A stretch of DNA of 64,000 nucleotides from Eutrophocola sp964629325. Lineage in GTDB: Bacteria > Pseudomonadota > Gammaproteobacteria > Pseudomonadales > Pseudohongiellaceae. Of this stretch, positions 8,569 to 15,162 are shown piece by piece. Numbering within the stretch: the first letter of the stretch is position 1; every line of letters begins with the position of its first letter. The translations under genes and the position numbers were made by a program. The stretch covers positions 7,999-71,998 of the forward strand of contig CAZVSC010000008.1 of the NCBI GenBank assembly GCA_964629325.1. The letters are read 5' to 3'. Below the pieces are notes generated by a model. That model worked only from the letters and a program-made list of their open reading frames with translations. It was not told the DNA's origin and searched no databases.

Positions 8569-8604
8569 GTAGGTCGGATAAGGCCGGCAGGCCGCATCCG
8601 GCGC
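8569..8604. repeat. REP-like palindrome between pgk and fba
   Basis: GTAGGTCGGATAAGGCC, loop GGCA, then GGCCGCATCCGGCG form an imperfect hairpin (CGGAT 8575-8579 with ATCCG 8596-8600, GGCC 8582-8585 with GGCC 8590-8593). The wording closely resembles enterobacterial REP/BIME units (GTAGGCCGGATAAGGCG ... CCGCATCCGGC, from memory). The position between genes of one operon is typical for such elements, which can protect upstream mRNA from 3' decay. Confidence 0.65.
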
Positions 8605-8649
8605 TTGGATGAACGTAAACAAACCTGTTAAAGAGAAAAGGTAAGTGAC

Positions 8650-9717
8650 ATGGCATTGATGAGCCTGAGACAACTTCTGGACCACGCCGCAGAAAACAGC
8701 TACGGGGTTCCCGCATTCAACGTCAACAACCTGGAGCAGGTTCGTGCCATCATGATGGGCGCAGACGAGGTGAACAGCCCGGTTATCCTGCAGGCCTCGG
8801 CCGGTGCGCGAAAATATGCCGGCTCGAATTTCCTCAAGCATTTGATCGAGGGCGCCATCGAGGAGTTTCCGCACATCCCCATCGTCATGCACCAGGACCA
8901 TGGTGTGTCGCCGGCGGTGTGCCAGCGTTCCATCCAGCTGGGCTTCTCCTCTGTCATGATGGACGGCTCCCTCGGGGAAGACGGCAAGACACCGATGGAT
9001 TTCGAATACAATGTGAAGGTAACCCAGCAGGCTGTCTTCATGGCTCACGCCTGTGGCGTGTCCGTTGAAGGCGAACTGGGTTGTCTCGGTTCCCTGGAAA
9101 CCGGCATGGCCGGCGAGGAAGATGGTCACGGTGCCGAAGGCGGCCTGACCATGGAGCAGCTTTTGACGGATCCGGAAGAAGCGGCGCAGTTCGTCGATGC
9201 CACGCAGGTGGATGCCCTGGCTATCGCGGTTGGCACCAGTCACGGTGCCTACAAGTTCAGTCGTCCACCCACAGGCGATATCCTGGCGATCCAGCGCATC
9301 AAGGAAATCCACCAGCGCATCCCCAATACACACCTGGTCATGCACGGCTCATCCTCCGTGCCGCAGGAGTGGCTCAAGGTGATCAACGAATTCGGCGGTG
9401 AAATTCCGGAGACCTATGGCGTCCCCGTCGAGGAAATCCAGGAAGGCATCCGCAACGGCGTGCGCAAGGTCAATATCGATACCGACCTTCGCCTGGCCTC
9501 CACTGGCGCCGTGAGGCGTTTCCTGGCGGAAAACAAGTCCGAGTTCGACCCGCGCAAATTCCTCACGCCGACAATCAAGGCGATGCAGGAAATCGTTGTG
9601 GCCAGGCTGCAAGCCTTCGGTACGGCAGGCCAGATTTCGAAGATTGGCAAGATCTACGATCTCGAGGAAATGTCCCAGCGCTACACTGCCGGTGAATACA
9701 AATCGAAAGTACATTGA
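8650..9717 (+). CDS. fba: Class II fructose-bisphosphate aldolase
   Basis: 355 residues, very close to the Pseudomonas-type class IIA aldolase. It cleaves fructose 1,6-bisphosphate to dihydroxyacetone phosphate and glyceraldehyde 3-phosphate, with zinc activating the ketone. Metal and substrate motifs are visible: VMHQDHG near residue 80 (zinc His and catalytic Asp), GELGCLGSLETGMAGEEDG, AIGTSHG-type AVGTSHGAYK, VMHGSSS and the NIDTDLRLA phosphate site. The ATG has a GGTAAG ribosome site. It is transcribed with pgk. No pyk gene lies between them, unlike in some relatives. Confidence 0.96.
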   Translation: MALMSLRQLLDHAAENSYGVPAFNVNNLEQVRAIMMGADEVNSPVILQASAGARKYAGSNFLKHLIEGAIEEFPHIPIVMHQDHGVSPAVCQRSIQLGFSSVMMDGSLGEDGKTPMDFEYNVKVTQQAVFMAHACGVSVEGELGCLGSLETGMAGEEDGHGAEGGLTMEQLLTDPEEAAQFVDATQVDALAIAVGTSHGAYKFSRPPTGDILAIQRIKEIHQRIPNTHLVMHGSSSVPQEWLKVINEFGGEIPETYGVPVEEIQEGIRNGVRKVNIDTDLRLASTGAVRRFLAENKSEFDPRKFLTPTIKAMQEIVVARLQAFGTAGQISKIGKIYDLEEMSQRYTAGEYKSKVH

Positions 9718-9841
9718 CGGCCTGGCAAGGCTGATCCGTCAGTAATCGTCCAACCTGTTAACCATCACGCTGTTCGGCAGGGGCAGGCGGACTATACTGG
9801 CCGGCAATTTCAGCAAACAGGTATGACAGCAGGACCAGGCA

Positions 9842-10669
9842 TTGCAAGCGAAACCGGAAGATTCCGCCCAGATCGATAATTTCTATCGTTGGATACGCGC
9901 CTACCTGGCCGACCTGTCCCGCGCCGATGATGGCGAGCTCAGCCATGCCATCAACTTCGGCTACTGGCCGGAATCCTGCAACAACCTGTTCCAGGCCCAG
10001 ATGGCCTTCTTCGACCTCATCTGCTCACTGCTTGCACCCCTGGGTGAGAATGACCATGGCGTCGAAGTGGGTTGTGGTATCGGCGGTTATGCCATGCGCC
10101 TGCTCAGGAAATACCCGGTTAAGCTCACCTGCTACGACCTCTTGCAGGAGCACCTCGACCTGACCCGACAGTATGCAAGGGATCACAGTGTCGATGACAG
10201 GCTCGAAACCATCCAGGGCAATTCGATGCACATGGATACCTTCGCCGATGATGCCGTGGATTTCATGTACTGCGTCGAATCATCCTTTCACTATGATGAG
10301 AAGCAGAAGTTCTTCGATGAGGTGTACCGTGTCCTGAAGCCGGGTGCGACTTTCGCCTATGCCGACATCAGCTGCGAGAACACGGCAAAGATCGCCTTCA
10401 AGTCAGGCAATCATTTTTCAGCAAAGACCGAACTGGATGACCACATTACCAACGCCGGGCTCAGCATAGTCGAGCACAGGGACATCGGGCCGCAGGTGTA
10501 CGAGCCGCTCTACAGGTATACGGAATATTTCAATGACGAACTGCTCGATGCGCCTGCGGGTTCGGACAAGGCGAAGGTCGGCAAGTACTGGGACCTCGTC
10601 AACAGCAATTACACCAAGCTGTACCGGCAGGGACTGATGGGCTACCAGGTCTACAAGATTCGTAAGTAG
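9842..10669 (+). CDS. SAM-dependent methyltransferase
   Basis: 275 residues using a TTG start at 9842, preceded by AGCAGGA; the next in-frame ATG is about 52 codons later and would remove conserved sequence. The class I SAM-binding motif VEVGCGIGGYAMRLL starts near residue 75, with the acidic end of strand 2 (CYDLLQEHLDLTR) and the motif DFMYCVESSFHY, similar to the coclaurine/sterol/tocopherol methyltransferase-like group (UbiE-like fold). The substrate is not predictable. It is followed by a repeat-bearing spacer and an LpxL-like gene; a joint role in lipid or envelope modification is only a guess. Confidence 0.75.
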   Translation: MQAKPEDSAQIDNFYRWIRAYLADLSRADDGELSHAINFGYWPESCNNLFQAQMAFFDLICSLLAPLGENDHGVEVGCGIGGYAMRLLRKYPVKLTCYDLLQEHLDLTRQYARDHSVDDRLETIQGNSMHMDTFADDAVDFMYCVESSFHYDEKQKFFDEVYRVLKPGATFAYADISCENTAKIAFKSGNHFSAKTELDDHITNAGLSIVEHRDIGPQVYEPLYRYTEYFNDELLDAPAGSDKAKVGKYWDLVNSNYTKLYRQGLMGYQVYKIRK

Positions 10670-10799
10670 TCGCCAGTCACCAGTCTCCAGGGGTTCCCCT
10701 TCAAGCGACGAAATTCGAGAAAGATTTTTACTTGTGTGCGATGGGGTATATTGGCAGCTATGTTCTGCCAATTACCCTGATTTTGGTGACTGGTGACTT
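10668..10799. repeat. Inverted repeat with CCAGTCACCAGT arms
   Basis: The left arm starts at 10668 (AGTCGCCAGTCACCAGTC) and the right arm ends near 10798 (TTGGTGACTGGTGACT); they match as inverted repeats at about 14 of 16 positions. Between them lies a second perfect hairpin, TTGGCAG/CTGCCAA (10751-10771). The arm itself is a near tandem duplication (CCAGTCACCAGTC). It fills the spacer between the methyltransferase and acyltransferase-like genes. Confidence 0.55.
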
Positions 10800-10817
10800 T
10801 TTGGAAAATATAACCTG

Positions 10818-11741
10818 ATGGGAATAATCACGGCCATTCGATTCAAGCTCATGTTCGCCTGGGTGGCCTTCCTGCGCCGCTTTGCCTCTTACGCCAGTGG
10901 CAACAATGTCGCCTCCCGCACCGTGCATCTGCTGCATCCTGCCGTTGGCAGGCAGCGGGCCGCCTGGCTGGCCGGGCTCGATGCACAGTTGGGTGACCGT
11001 CAAAAGGCACGAGCCGCCTGGCGCCGCCACAAGGCGCTGCTGGGTGTTACCAGACTGCAGGGCAGTTACTACTCCCAGGATGACACCAGCTGGATAGGGC
11101 GATGCCGGCTCGAAATCGACGGTGGTGACCATGTCCATGCCGCGCTGGCGAAAGGCATGGGCGTGCTGGGCATGACCTATCACCATCACTTCAATATGCT
11201 GTTCTGCAACCTGGTGACCCGGCTCGGCTATCCCGTGACCACCATCGCCATGGACGCCCGGGAAAACAATGCGAAATACCAGAAATTCGGTGACCGGGTC
11301 GATCGTATCTACACGCATGCGGAAAAGCTGTCCAATGGCGGCACGGTGATCCTGGTCAGGCCCAACAGTACGGTGCGGCCGATCCTGCGCGCTTTCGAGG
11401 CCAACCACGTGGTCATCACCGCCAACGACTTTCCCGAGGTATTCGACGACAAGAACCGCCGGGATTTTCCTTTTCTGGGCACGAACCTGTCCTGTCCCAC
11501 GGGAACCGTCAAGCTGGCGGTGAAAAAGCAGATCCCCATGGTCGCAGGCTACCTGGACTGGCTGGGGGCGGATCGCTTCAGGCTGGTGCTGCGCCCCGTC
11601 AGTGCCGGTACGCCTGAAGATACGGTGGAAACCGCGATGACCAGCTATCTTTCCGTTCTGGAAGAGATGGTCAGGAACGAACCGGGACTATGGGAGGGTT
11701 GGAAATGGTTGGGAAAGGACGATAAAGCGATAAAAGGATAA
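10818..11741 (+). CDS. LpxL/HtrB-like lysophospholipid acyltransferase family protein
   Basis: 307 residues. The central part (GYPVTTIAMDAREN..., a GGTVILVRP strand, VITANDFPEVFDDKN, then LSCPTGTVKLAVKKQIPMVAGYLDW) matches the fold order of the LPLAT/LpxL family, which transfers acyl chains to lipid A or phosphoglycolipids at the inner membrane. The usual catalytic HX4(D/E) box is not clear: the corresponding place reads YHHHFNMLF, with several histidines but no acidic residue at the expected spacing. The last residues (GKDDKAIKG) are encoded by the left end of a GATAAAG repeat, so the C-terminus appears to have been altered by that element. The acceptor is unknown. Confidence 0.6.
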   Translation: MGIITAIRFKLMFAWVAFLRRFASYASGNNVASRTVHLLHPAVGRQRAAWLAGLDAQLGDRQKARAAWRRHKALLGVTRLQGSYYSQDDTSWIGRCRLEIDGGDHVHAALAKGMGVLGMTYHHHFNMLFCNLVTRLGYPVTTIAMDARENNAKYQKFGDRVDRIYTHAEKLSNGGTVILVRPNSTVRPILRAFEANHVVITANDFPEVFDDKNRRDFPFLGTNLSCPTGTVKLAVKKQIPMVAGYLDWLGADRFRLVLRPVSAGTPEDTVETAMTSYLSVLEEMVRNEPGLWEGWKWLGKDDKAIKG

Positions 11742-11814
11742 AACGATAAAGCGTATACAAACCAGGATTGTGAATAAGGACGCTTTATCCCTTTATCGGT
11801 TGATCCTTTTATCG
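11720..11814. repeat. GATAAAG-rich inverted repeat, copy 1
   Basis: Left arm 11728-11753 (starts CGATAAAAGGAT, ends CGATAAAGCG) and right arm 11781-11814 (CGCTTTATCCC ... ATCCTTTTATCG) form an imperfect inverted repeat. A second, longer copy with the same arms lies at 18207-18368. The left arm overlaps the final codons of the preceding gene and the right arm ends 10 bases from the rpiA stop. Confidence 0.75.
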
Positions 11815-11823
11815 AAGACCTGA

Positions 11824-12498
11824 TTATTTCGCCTTGATGGTTTCCACACCTGTTTTTCGCCCAAGCAAAAGTATATCCGCGGGGCGATGGGCGAAAAGTC
11901 CGTTGGTTACCACGCCCACGATCTGGTTGAGGTCGGATTCCAGTTTGCGTGGATCCACGATGGACATGTTGTACACGTCAATGATGATGTTGCCGTTGTC
12001 GGTCACCACGCCCTCCCGGTAAACCGGATCGCCGCCGAGCTTCACGATCTGGCGGCCGACATGGCTGCGCGCCATGGGAATCACTTCCACCGGCAGCGGA
12101 AATCTACCCAGTACATCCACCCACTTGCTCTCGTCGGCAATGCACACGAATTCCTTCGCCACTGCGGCGATGATCTTTTCGCGGGTGAGTGCGGCGCCGC
12201 CGCCCTTGATCAGCTGCAGGTATTCATTGGTCTCGTCCGCACCATCGATGTAGACAGTGACTTCATTGACACTGTTGAGGTCGTACACGGGAATGCCGTG
12301 GGCCTTGAGCCGGCGTGCGGTTTCTTCCGAACTGGCCACCGTCGCGTTGATTTTTTGCTTCACTGTCGCCAGTTCCTCGATGAAGAGGTTGGCCGTTGAG
12401 CCGGTACCGACGCCGATCACGGCATCGTCAGTGAGGTATTTCTGGATATGGTCGAAGGCAGCGGCGGCGACGGCTTGTTTCAGTTCGTCCTGGGTCAT
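11824..12498 (-). CDS. rpiA: Ribose-5-phosphate isomerase A
   Basis: 224 residues, normal for RpiA. It interconverts ribose 5-phosphate and ribulose 5-phosphate in the pentose phosphate pathway. The motifs IGVGTGSTANLFIEEL (phosphate binding), the SSEETARRL strand, the YIDGADE catalytic loop with its acidic residues, and LIKGGGAALTREKI are all present. It is transcribed alone from the minus strand, with an ATG preceded by GTAGTTACC rather than a strong ribosome site. It complements tkt in the same pathway, a few kilobases away. Confidence 0.96.
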   Translation of the reverse strand: MTQDELKQAVAAAAFDHIQKYLTDDAVIGVGTGSTANLFIEELATVKQKINATVASSEETARRLKAHGIPVYDLNSVNEVTVYIDGADETNEYLQLIKGGGAALTREKIIAAVAKEFVCIADESKWVDVLGRFPLPVEVIPMARSHVGRQIVKLGGDPVYREGVVTDNGNIIIDVYNMSIVDPRKLESDLNQIVGVVTNGLFAHRPADILLLGRKTGVETIKAK

Positions 12499-12640
12499 TT
12501 GGTAACTACTCGGGTCAGCGAAGGAAACCTAAGTCTAGCGGAGGCTCGAGCGGGTTGCGAGGGGGCCTGGGGATGGGTAGGCGGGGCAAAATAAAGGTTG
12601 CGTAAAGGAACTAAAACTCCTATAGTTCAGCAACTTAAAT

Positions 12641-12662
12641 CATATAGCTAACAAGCTATATG
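12641..12662. promoter_or_regulatory. Palindrome 1 upstream of the small membrane protein gene
   Basis: Perfect 9-bp arms CATATAGCT / AGCTATATG separated by AACA. It is the first of three palindromes in the 115 bases before the start at 12757. Confidence 0.45.
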
Positions 12663-12704
12663 AGATTTAGGCTCTAACTTGTTGGTTGTTCCATGCAGTT
12701 TCGC

Positions 12705-12721
12705 ACTGGTCCTGGACCAGT
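12705..12721. promoter_or_regulatory. Palindrome 2 upstream of the small membrane protein gene
   Basis: ACTGGTCCTGGACCAGT, a perfect 8-bp inverted repeat around a central T. It could be an operator or an RNA hairpin. Confidence 0.45.
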
Positions 12722-12729
12722 TGTTACGA

Positions 12730-12747
12730 AAAGCTACGCATAGCTTT
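12730..12747. promoter_or_regulatory. Hairpin immediately before the ribosome site of the small gene
   Basis: AAAGCTA-CGCA-TAGCTTT, perfect 7-bp stem ending two bases before GAGAG, the presumed ribosome site of the 31-residue gene at 12757. A hairpin here could affect translation start. Confidence 0.45.
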
Positions 12748-12756
12748 GGAGAGAAC

Positions 12757-12852
12757 ATGAAAAAGAGTCCGGATCTGATGGTGGTGCTGCTGATCGTGTT
12801 CAGCGCCGGCATCCTGATCAGCAGCGTCGCCCAGAGCAGTCTGCTCTTCTAG
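12757..12852 (+). CDS. Small single-pass membrane protein (31 residues)
   Basis: ATG 12757 is preceded by GGAGAG at the right distance and the frame ends at TAG 12850-12852. The product begins with MKKSPDLM and continues as one uninterrupted hydrophobic stretch (about residues 8-24, VVLLIVFSAGILISS), ending in SSLLF. That composition, basic start plus a single helix, is typical of small inner-membrane proteins. The gene stops about 20 bases before the convergent fthC. Three palindromes lie in its leader. I cannot name the family with confidence; similar short ORFs occur in Pseudomonas-like genomes as far as I recall. Confidence 0.6.
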   Translation: MKKSPDLMVVLLIVFSAGILISSVAQSSLLF

Positions 12853-12872
12853 ACCAGGCGACCCGGCCGACA

Positions 12873-13469
12873 TCACCGGAAGCGGGAAAATCCCAGCCCG
12901 GTGACAATACCCCAAAGGGGCACGTCCCAAGCGGCGGCCTCCAGCTTCCCCACCCTCTGACATTCATGCGCCAACCCAATTAATACGGGGCCTGCAGCTG
13001 CATTGTCCATCAGGAAGGCGAAGGTGCGATCGTAATAGCCCTTGCCCATACCCAACCGGTTGCCTGAGCCATCAAAACCCACCAGCGGCATGAACACCGT
13101 GTCCAGTTGTTCCGGTGCAATAACAGGCGCTTCGGCATCGGGCTCCTTCAGGCCATACAAGTTGGTGACCAGCGGCCGACCGGGTACCAGCTGGCGAAAC
13201 AGCAGGGAGGTGGTGTCCTCGACCAGGACGGGCAGATAGCAGGCCTTACCCCGGGCCAGGAGGGCATCGAGCAGGGGGCCGGTGTCCACCTCGCCGTCGG
13301 CGGAGCTGAACAGGGCGATGTGCTGCCCCAGTGGGAAATGGGCTTCACCAAGGGCGGTCTCCGCCACGGTGCGGGCGGTTGCATGCTGGACTTCCGGGGA
13401 CAATCCACGACGCTGCGCGCGCAGCGCCTTTCTGAGTCGGGTTTTGTCGGAAAAGCTTGTATCTTGCAT
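12873..13469 (-). CDS. fthC: 5-formyltetrahydrofolate cyclo-ligase
   Basis: 198 residues (also called YgfA). It uses ATP to convert 5-formyl-THF into 5,10-methenyl-THF. Family signs are the N-terminal KTRLRKALRAQRRGLS basic helix, the substrate-binding YLPVLVEDTTSLLFRQL region, the VFMPLVGFDGSGNRLGMGKGYYDRTFAF motif (nucleotide and Mg binding) and the IGLAHECQRV strand. It lies directly downstream of the 6S RNA gene on the same strand, the classic ssrS-ygfA arrangement in which the two are co-transcribed and the 6S RNA is processed out. Confidence 0.95.
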   Translation of the reverse strand: MQDTSFSDKTRLRKALRAQRRGLSPEVQHATARTVAETALGEAHFPLGQHIALFSSADGEVDTGPLLDALLARGKACYLPVLVEDTTSLLFRQLVPGRPLVTNLYGLKEPDAEAPVIAPEQLDTVFMPLVGFDGSGNRLGMGKGYYDRTFAFLMDNAAAGPVLIGLAHECQRVGKLEAAAWDVPLWGIVTGLGFSRFR

Positions 13470-13549
13470 TATATAATGTAAGTAAGCACTAACTCAGAAA
13501 ACTGTGTTTCGGGTTTTCGATCTGGGTCCAGACCGTTGCGGCAGGTAAA

Positions 13550-13727
13550 TCACTCCCCAAGATACCGCTATCGAACGCGTCCTGAACCGTACGGTTCAGG
13601 TGGTGGCCTGTCCGACGTATCAGGCTTTCCGTCTTGCGGACATGCACACAACGCCATTGGGCAAAGCCTCCGGGTTACTTTTATCGGCTCAAGAACATAT
13701 TCAACTGGCCAATATCCCAGGGAGATC
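13550..13727 (-). ncRNA. ssrS: 6S RNA
   Basis: The minus strand between zapA and fthC reads, in order, ATCTCCCTGGGATA near the 5' end, CTTGAGCCGATAA, CCGGAGGCTTTGCCC, CACCTGAACCGTACGGTTCAGG and GGTATCTTGGGGAGTG at the 3' end. The two ends pair with each other to close the molecule, and the GAGCCGATA and the GAACCGTACGGTTC hairpin are hallmarks of the gammaproteobacterial 6S RNA, as is the genomic place. About 178 nt, the expected length. 6S RNA binds sigma-70 RNA polymerase by mimicking an open promoter. Ends are estimated to within a few bases from the pairing and the -10 box. Confidence 0.92.
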
Positions 13728-13734
13728 GGGAGGG

Positions 13735-13740
13735 ATTATA
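13735..13740 (-). promoter_or_regulatory. -10 box of the 6S RNA promoter
   Basis: Perfect TATAAT on the minus strand, 8 bases before the inferred 5' end of 6S RNA. The -35 region is poor (GTTCTC at the right spacing). Confidence 0.7.
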
Positions 13741-13790
13741 TGCCAATTCCCTGGACGGAGAACAGGGAGAGTACGGGGTAAAAAGCGGGA

Positions 13791-14105
13791 TCAGATTTCG
13801 ATCTGGCGGCTGTTCAGCAGGGCTGATTCGATCTTGTCCTGCAGCTGCCTGATCTTGCCAAGGGAGTCTGACTCGGAGGATTCGGCCTGCTGGGATTGCT
13901 GGAGCAATTCGTGGCAGATGTTCAGCGCCGCCATGACAGCCACCTTTTCAAAGGCCAGTGTTGAACCGCGGGATTTGACCTTTTCCATCTGCTTGTCGAG
14001 GTACTTGGCGGATTTTCGCAGGGCTTCTTCTTCGGCGGGAGGGCAACTGATCTGGTATTCCCTGCCCAGGATATGTATAGAGACAGTATCGACTTCTTGT
14101 GCCAT
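13791..14105 (-). CDS. zapA: Cell division protein ZapA
   Basis: 104 residues. ZapA binds FtsZ and cross-links its filaments at the division site. The N-terminal beta part (VSIHILGREYQISCPPAEEEAL) and the long C-terminal coiled coil (LDKQMEKVK through IRQLQDKIESALL) are as expected for the family. It lies upstream of the 6S RNA gene on the same strand and just downstream of a ZapB-like coiled-coil gene, the usual arrangement in gammaproteobacteria outside the Enterobacterales. Confidence 0.93.
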   Translation of the reverse strand: MAQEVDTVSIHILGREYQISCPPAEEEALRKSAKYLDKQMEKVKSRGSTLAFEKVAVMAALNICHELLQQSQQAESSESDSLGKIRQLQDKIESALLNSRQIEI

Positions 14106-14180
14106 CTGGGTGATGTTCCCGCTATTGCTGCGATTATTCAGACGTAGCCCTTTTGCCGGGCGGTGTTGCTGTATCTGTGT

Positions 14181-14387
14181 TTAGATTTGTTCCAGTGTTT
14201 TCAGGCGCTGTAATACTTTTTCCAGCCGGGTGCGGGCCAGCTGGTTTTTTTCTACAAGGACTTTGCGCTCGTTTTCCCAGTTGTGCTTGTCATCCCTGAG
14301 CATCTGGTTCTCTTTTTTCATGTTGTTGCAAAGTTGAATCAGTTCATCAACTTTGTCTTCTAACGTATTGAAACTAGTATCACTCAT
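14181..14387 (-). CDS. ZapB-like coiled-coil protein (TIGR02449-type)
   Basis: 68 residues from ATG 14387, preceded by CAGGCAG; the open frame continues 44 codons upstream but that part is not protein-like and overlaps the ygfB promoter region. The product is almost wholly coiled coil with a heptad pattern (LEDKVDELIQLCNNMKKENQ, then ENERKVLVEKNQLARTRLEKVLQRLKTLEQ). The ENxxLR, W/ERxxLxEKNxLAR and RLKxLE pattern is that of the family next to zapA in pseudomonads, thought to act in cell division by analogy with ZapB. That role is inferred from the neighbour and the fold only. Confidence 0.75.
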   Translation of the reverse strand: MSDTSFNTLEDKVDELIQLCNNMKKENQMLRDDKHNWENERKVLVEKNQLARTRLEKVLQRLKTLEQI

Positions 14388-14560
14388 CTGCCTGTTTTTC
14401 CCTGAAAAAAGACGGCACGTAACTATAAAGCCCGTGCAGTACCCGGTCAACTCAAGTTTTGGAAGGCCCTGAGGGGAATGCGTGGCACCGCTCATTTCCG
14501 CTTTCACTAGTGCTATCATTGCGCGCTTCCAGCACTGACAAACAGGTAAGCTAACCTCTC

Positions 14561-15130
14561 ATGGCAGCCGATTATGCAATGACCCAGGAGCTCCTGGTTT
14601 CCCACCAGGTGTACCGGTCGGCAGCGGAAATCCATGGGGTGATCACGGGCCAGCTGTGTGCGGAAGATGCCGGTTACGATGTCGATCTCAGCTTAAAAAT
14701 CCTCGAAATCCACAAGGATTCAAGCGAAGTAATCACTAGCTTGTTGAAAATGCTGGCGGATGACATCAGGGCCCAGCTGGGCGCCGAGGACTATGCCTTC
14801 CAGCCCCTGTTGCCGAACGATGACGAGGATATCAGGGCCCGCCTGGCCGCACTGGCCGACTGGTGCGACGGCTTCAATGCCGGTTTCGCCGGAGCCTGGG
14901 TGCGCGAGGAGACAGAGATGCCGGAACAAACGCGGGAGGTGCTCAATGACTTCTCGCGCATCGCCCAGGTGGAACAGGAAGATGAGGCTACGGATAAGGA
15001 AAACGAAGCTAACCTGATGGAAATTGTGGAATACGTGAGAATGGCTGCCATCACGGTATTCCTGCAAAATGGCCTGAAAACGCCTCGGCACGGCCGTGAC
15101 ATGGCGCAGCCGGACGTGGATATCCACTGA
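14561..15130 (+). CDS. ygfB: UPF0149 family protein YgfB
   Basis: 189 residues. The alpha-helical UPF0149 fold shows as AEIHGVITGQLCA at the start, LLPNDDEDIRARLAALADWCDGFNAGFAG in the middle and the EANLMEIVEYVRMAAITVFLQ helix near the end. YgfB influences expression of ampDh3 and beta-lactam tolerance in Pseudomonas aeruginosa; in most species the role is unknown. It is the first gene of the plus-strand run ygfB-pepP-ubiH, a conserved gammaproteobacterial order, and is divergent from the ZapB-like gene. Confidence 0.92.
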   Translation: MAADYAMTQELLVSHQVYRSAAEIHGVITGQLCAEDAGYDVDLSLKILEIHKDSSEVITSLLKMLADDIRAQLGAEDYAFQPLLPNDDEDIRARLAALADWCDGFNAGFAGAWVREETEMPEQTREVLNDFSRIAQVEQEDEATDKENEANLMEIVEYVRMAAITVFLQNGLKTPRHGRDMAQPDVDIH

Positions 15131-15162
15131 CTTCGAGAAATACATCCAGGACTGATAGTTTT

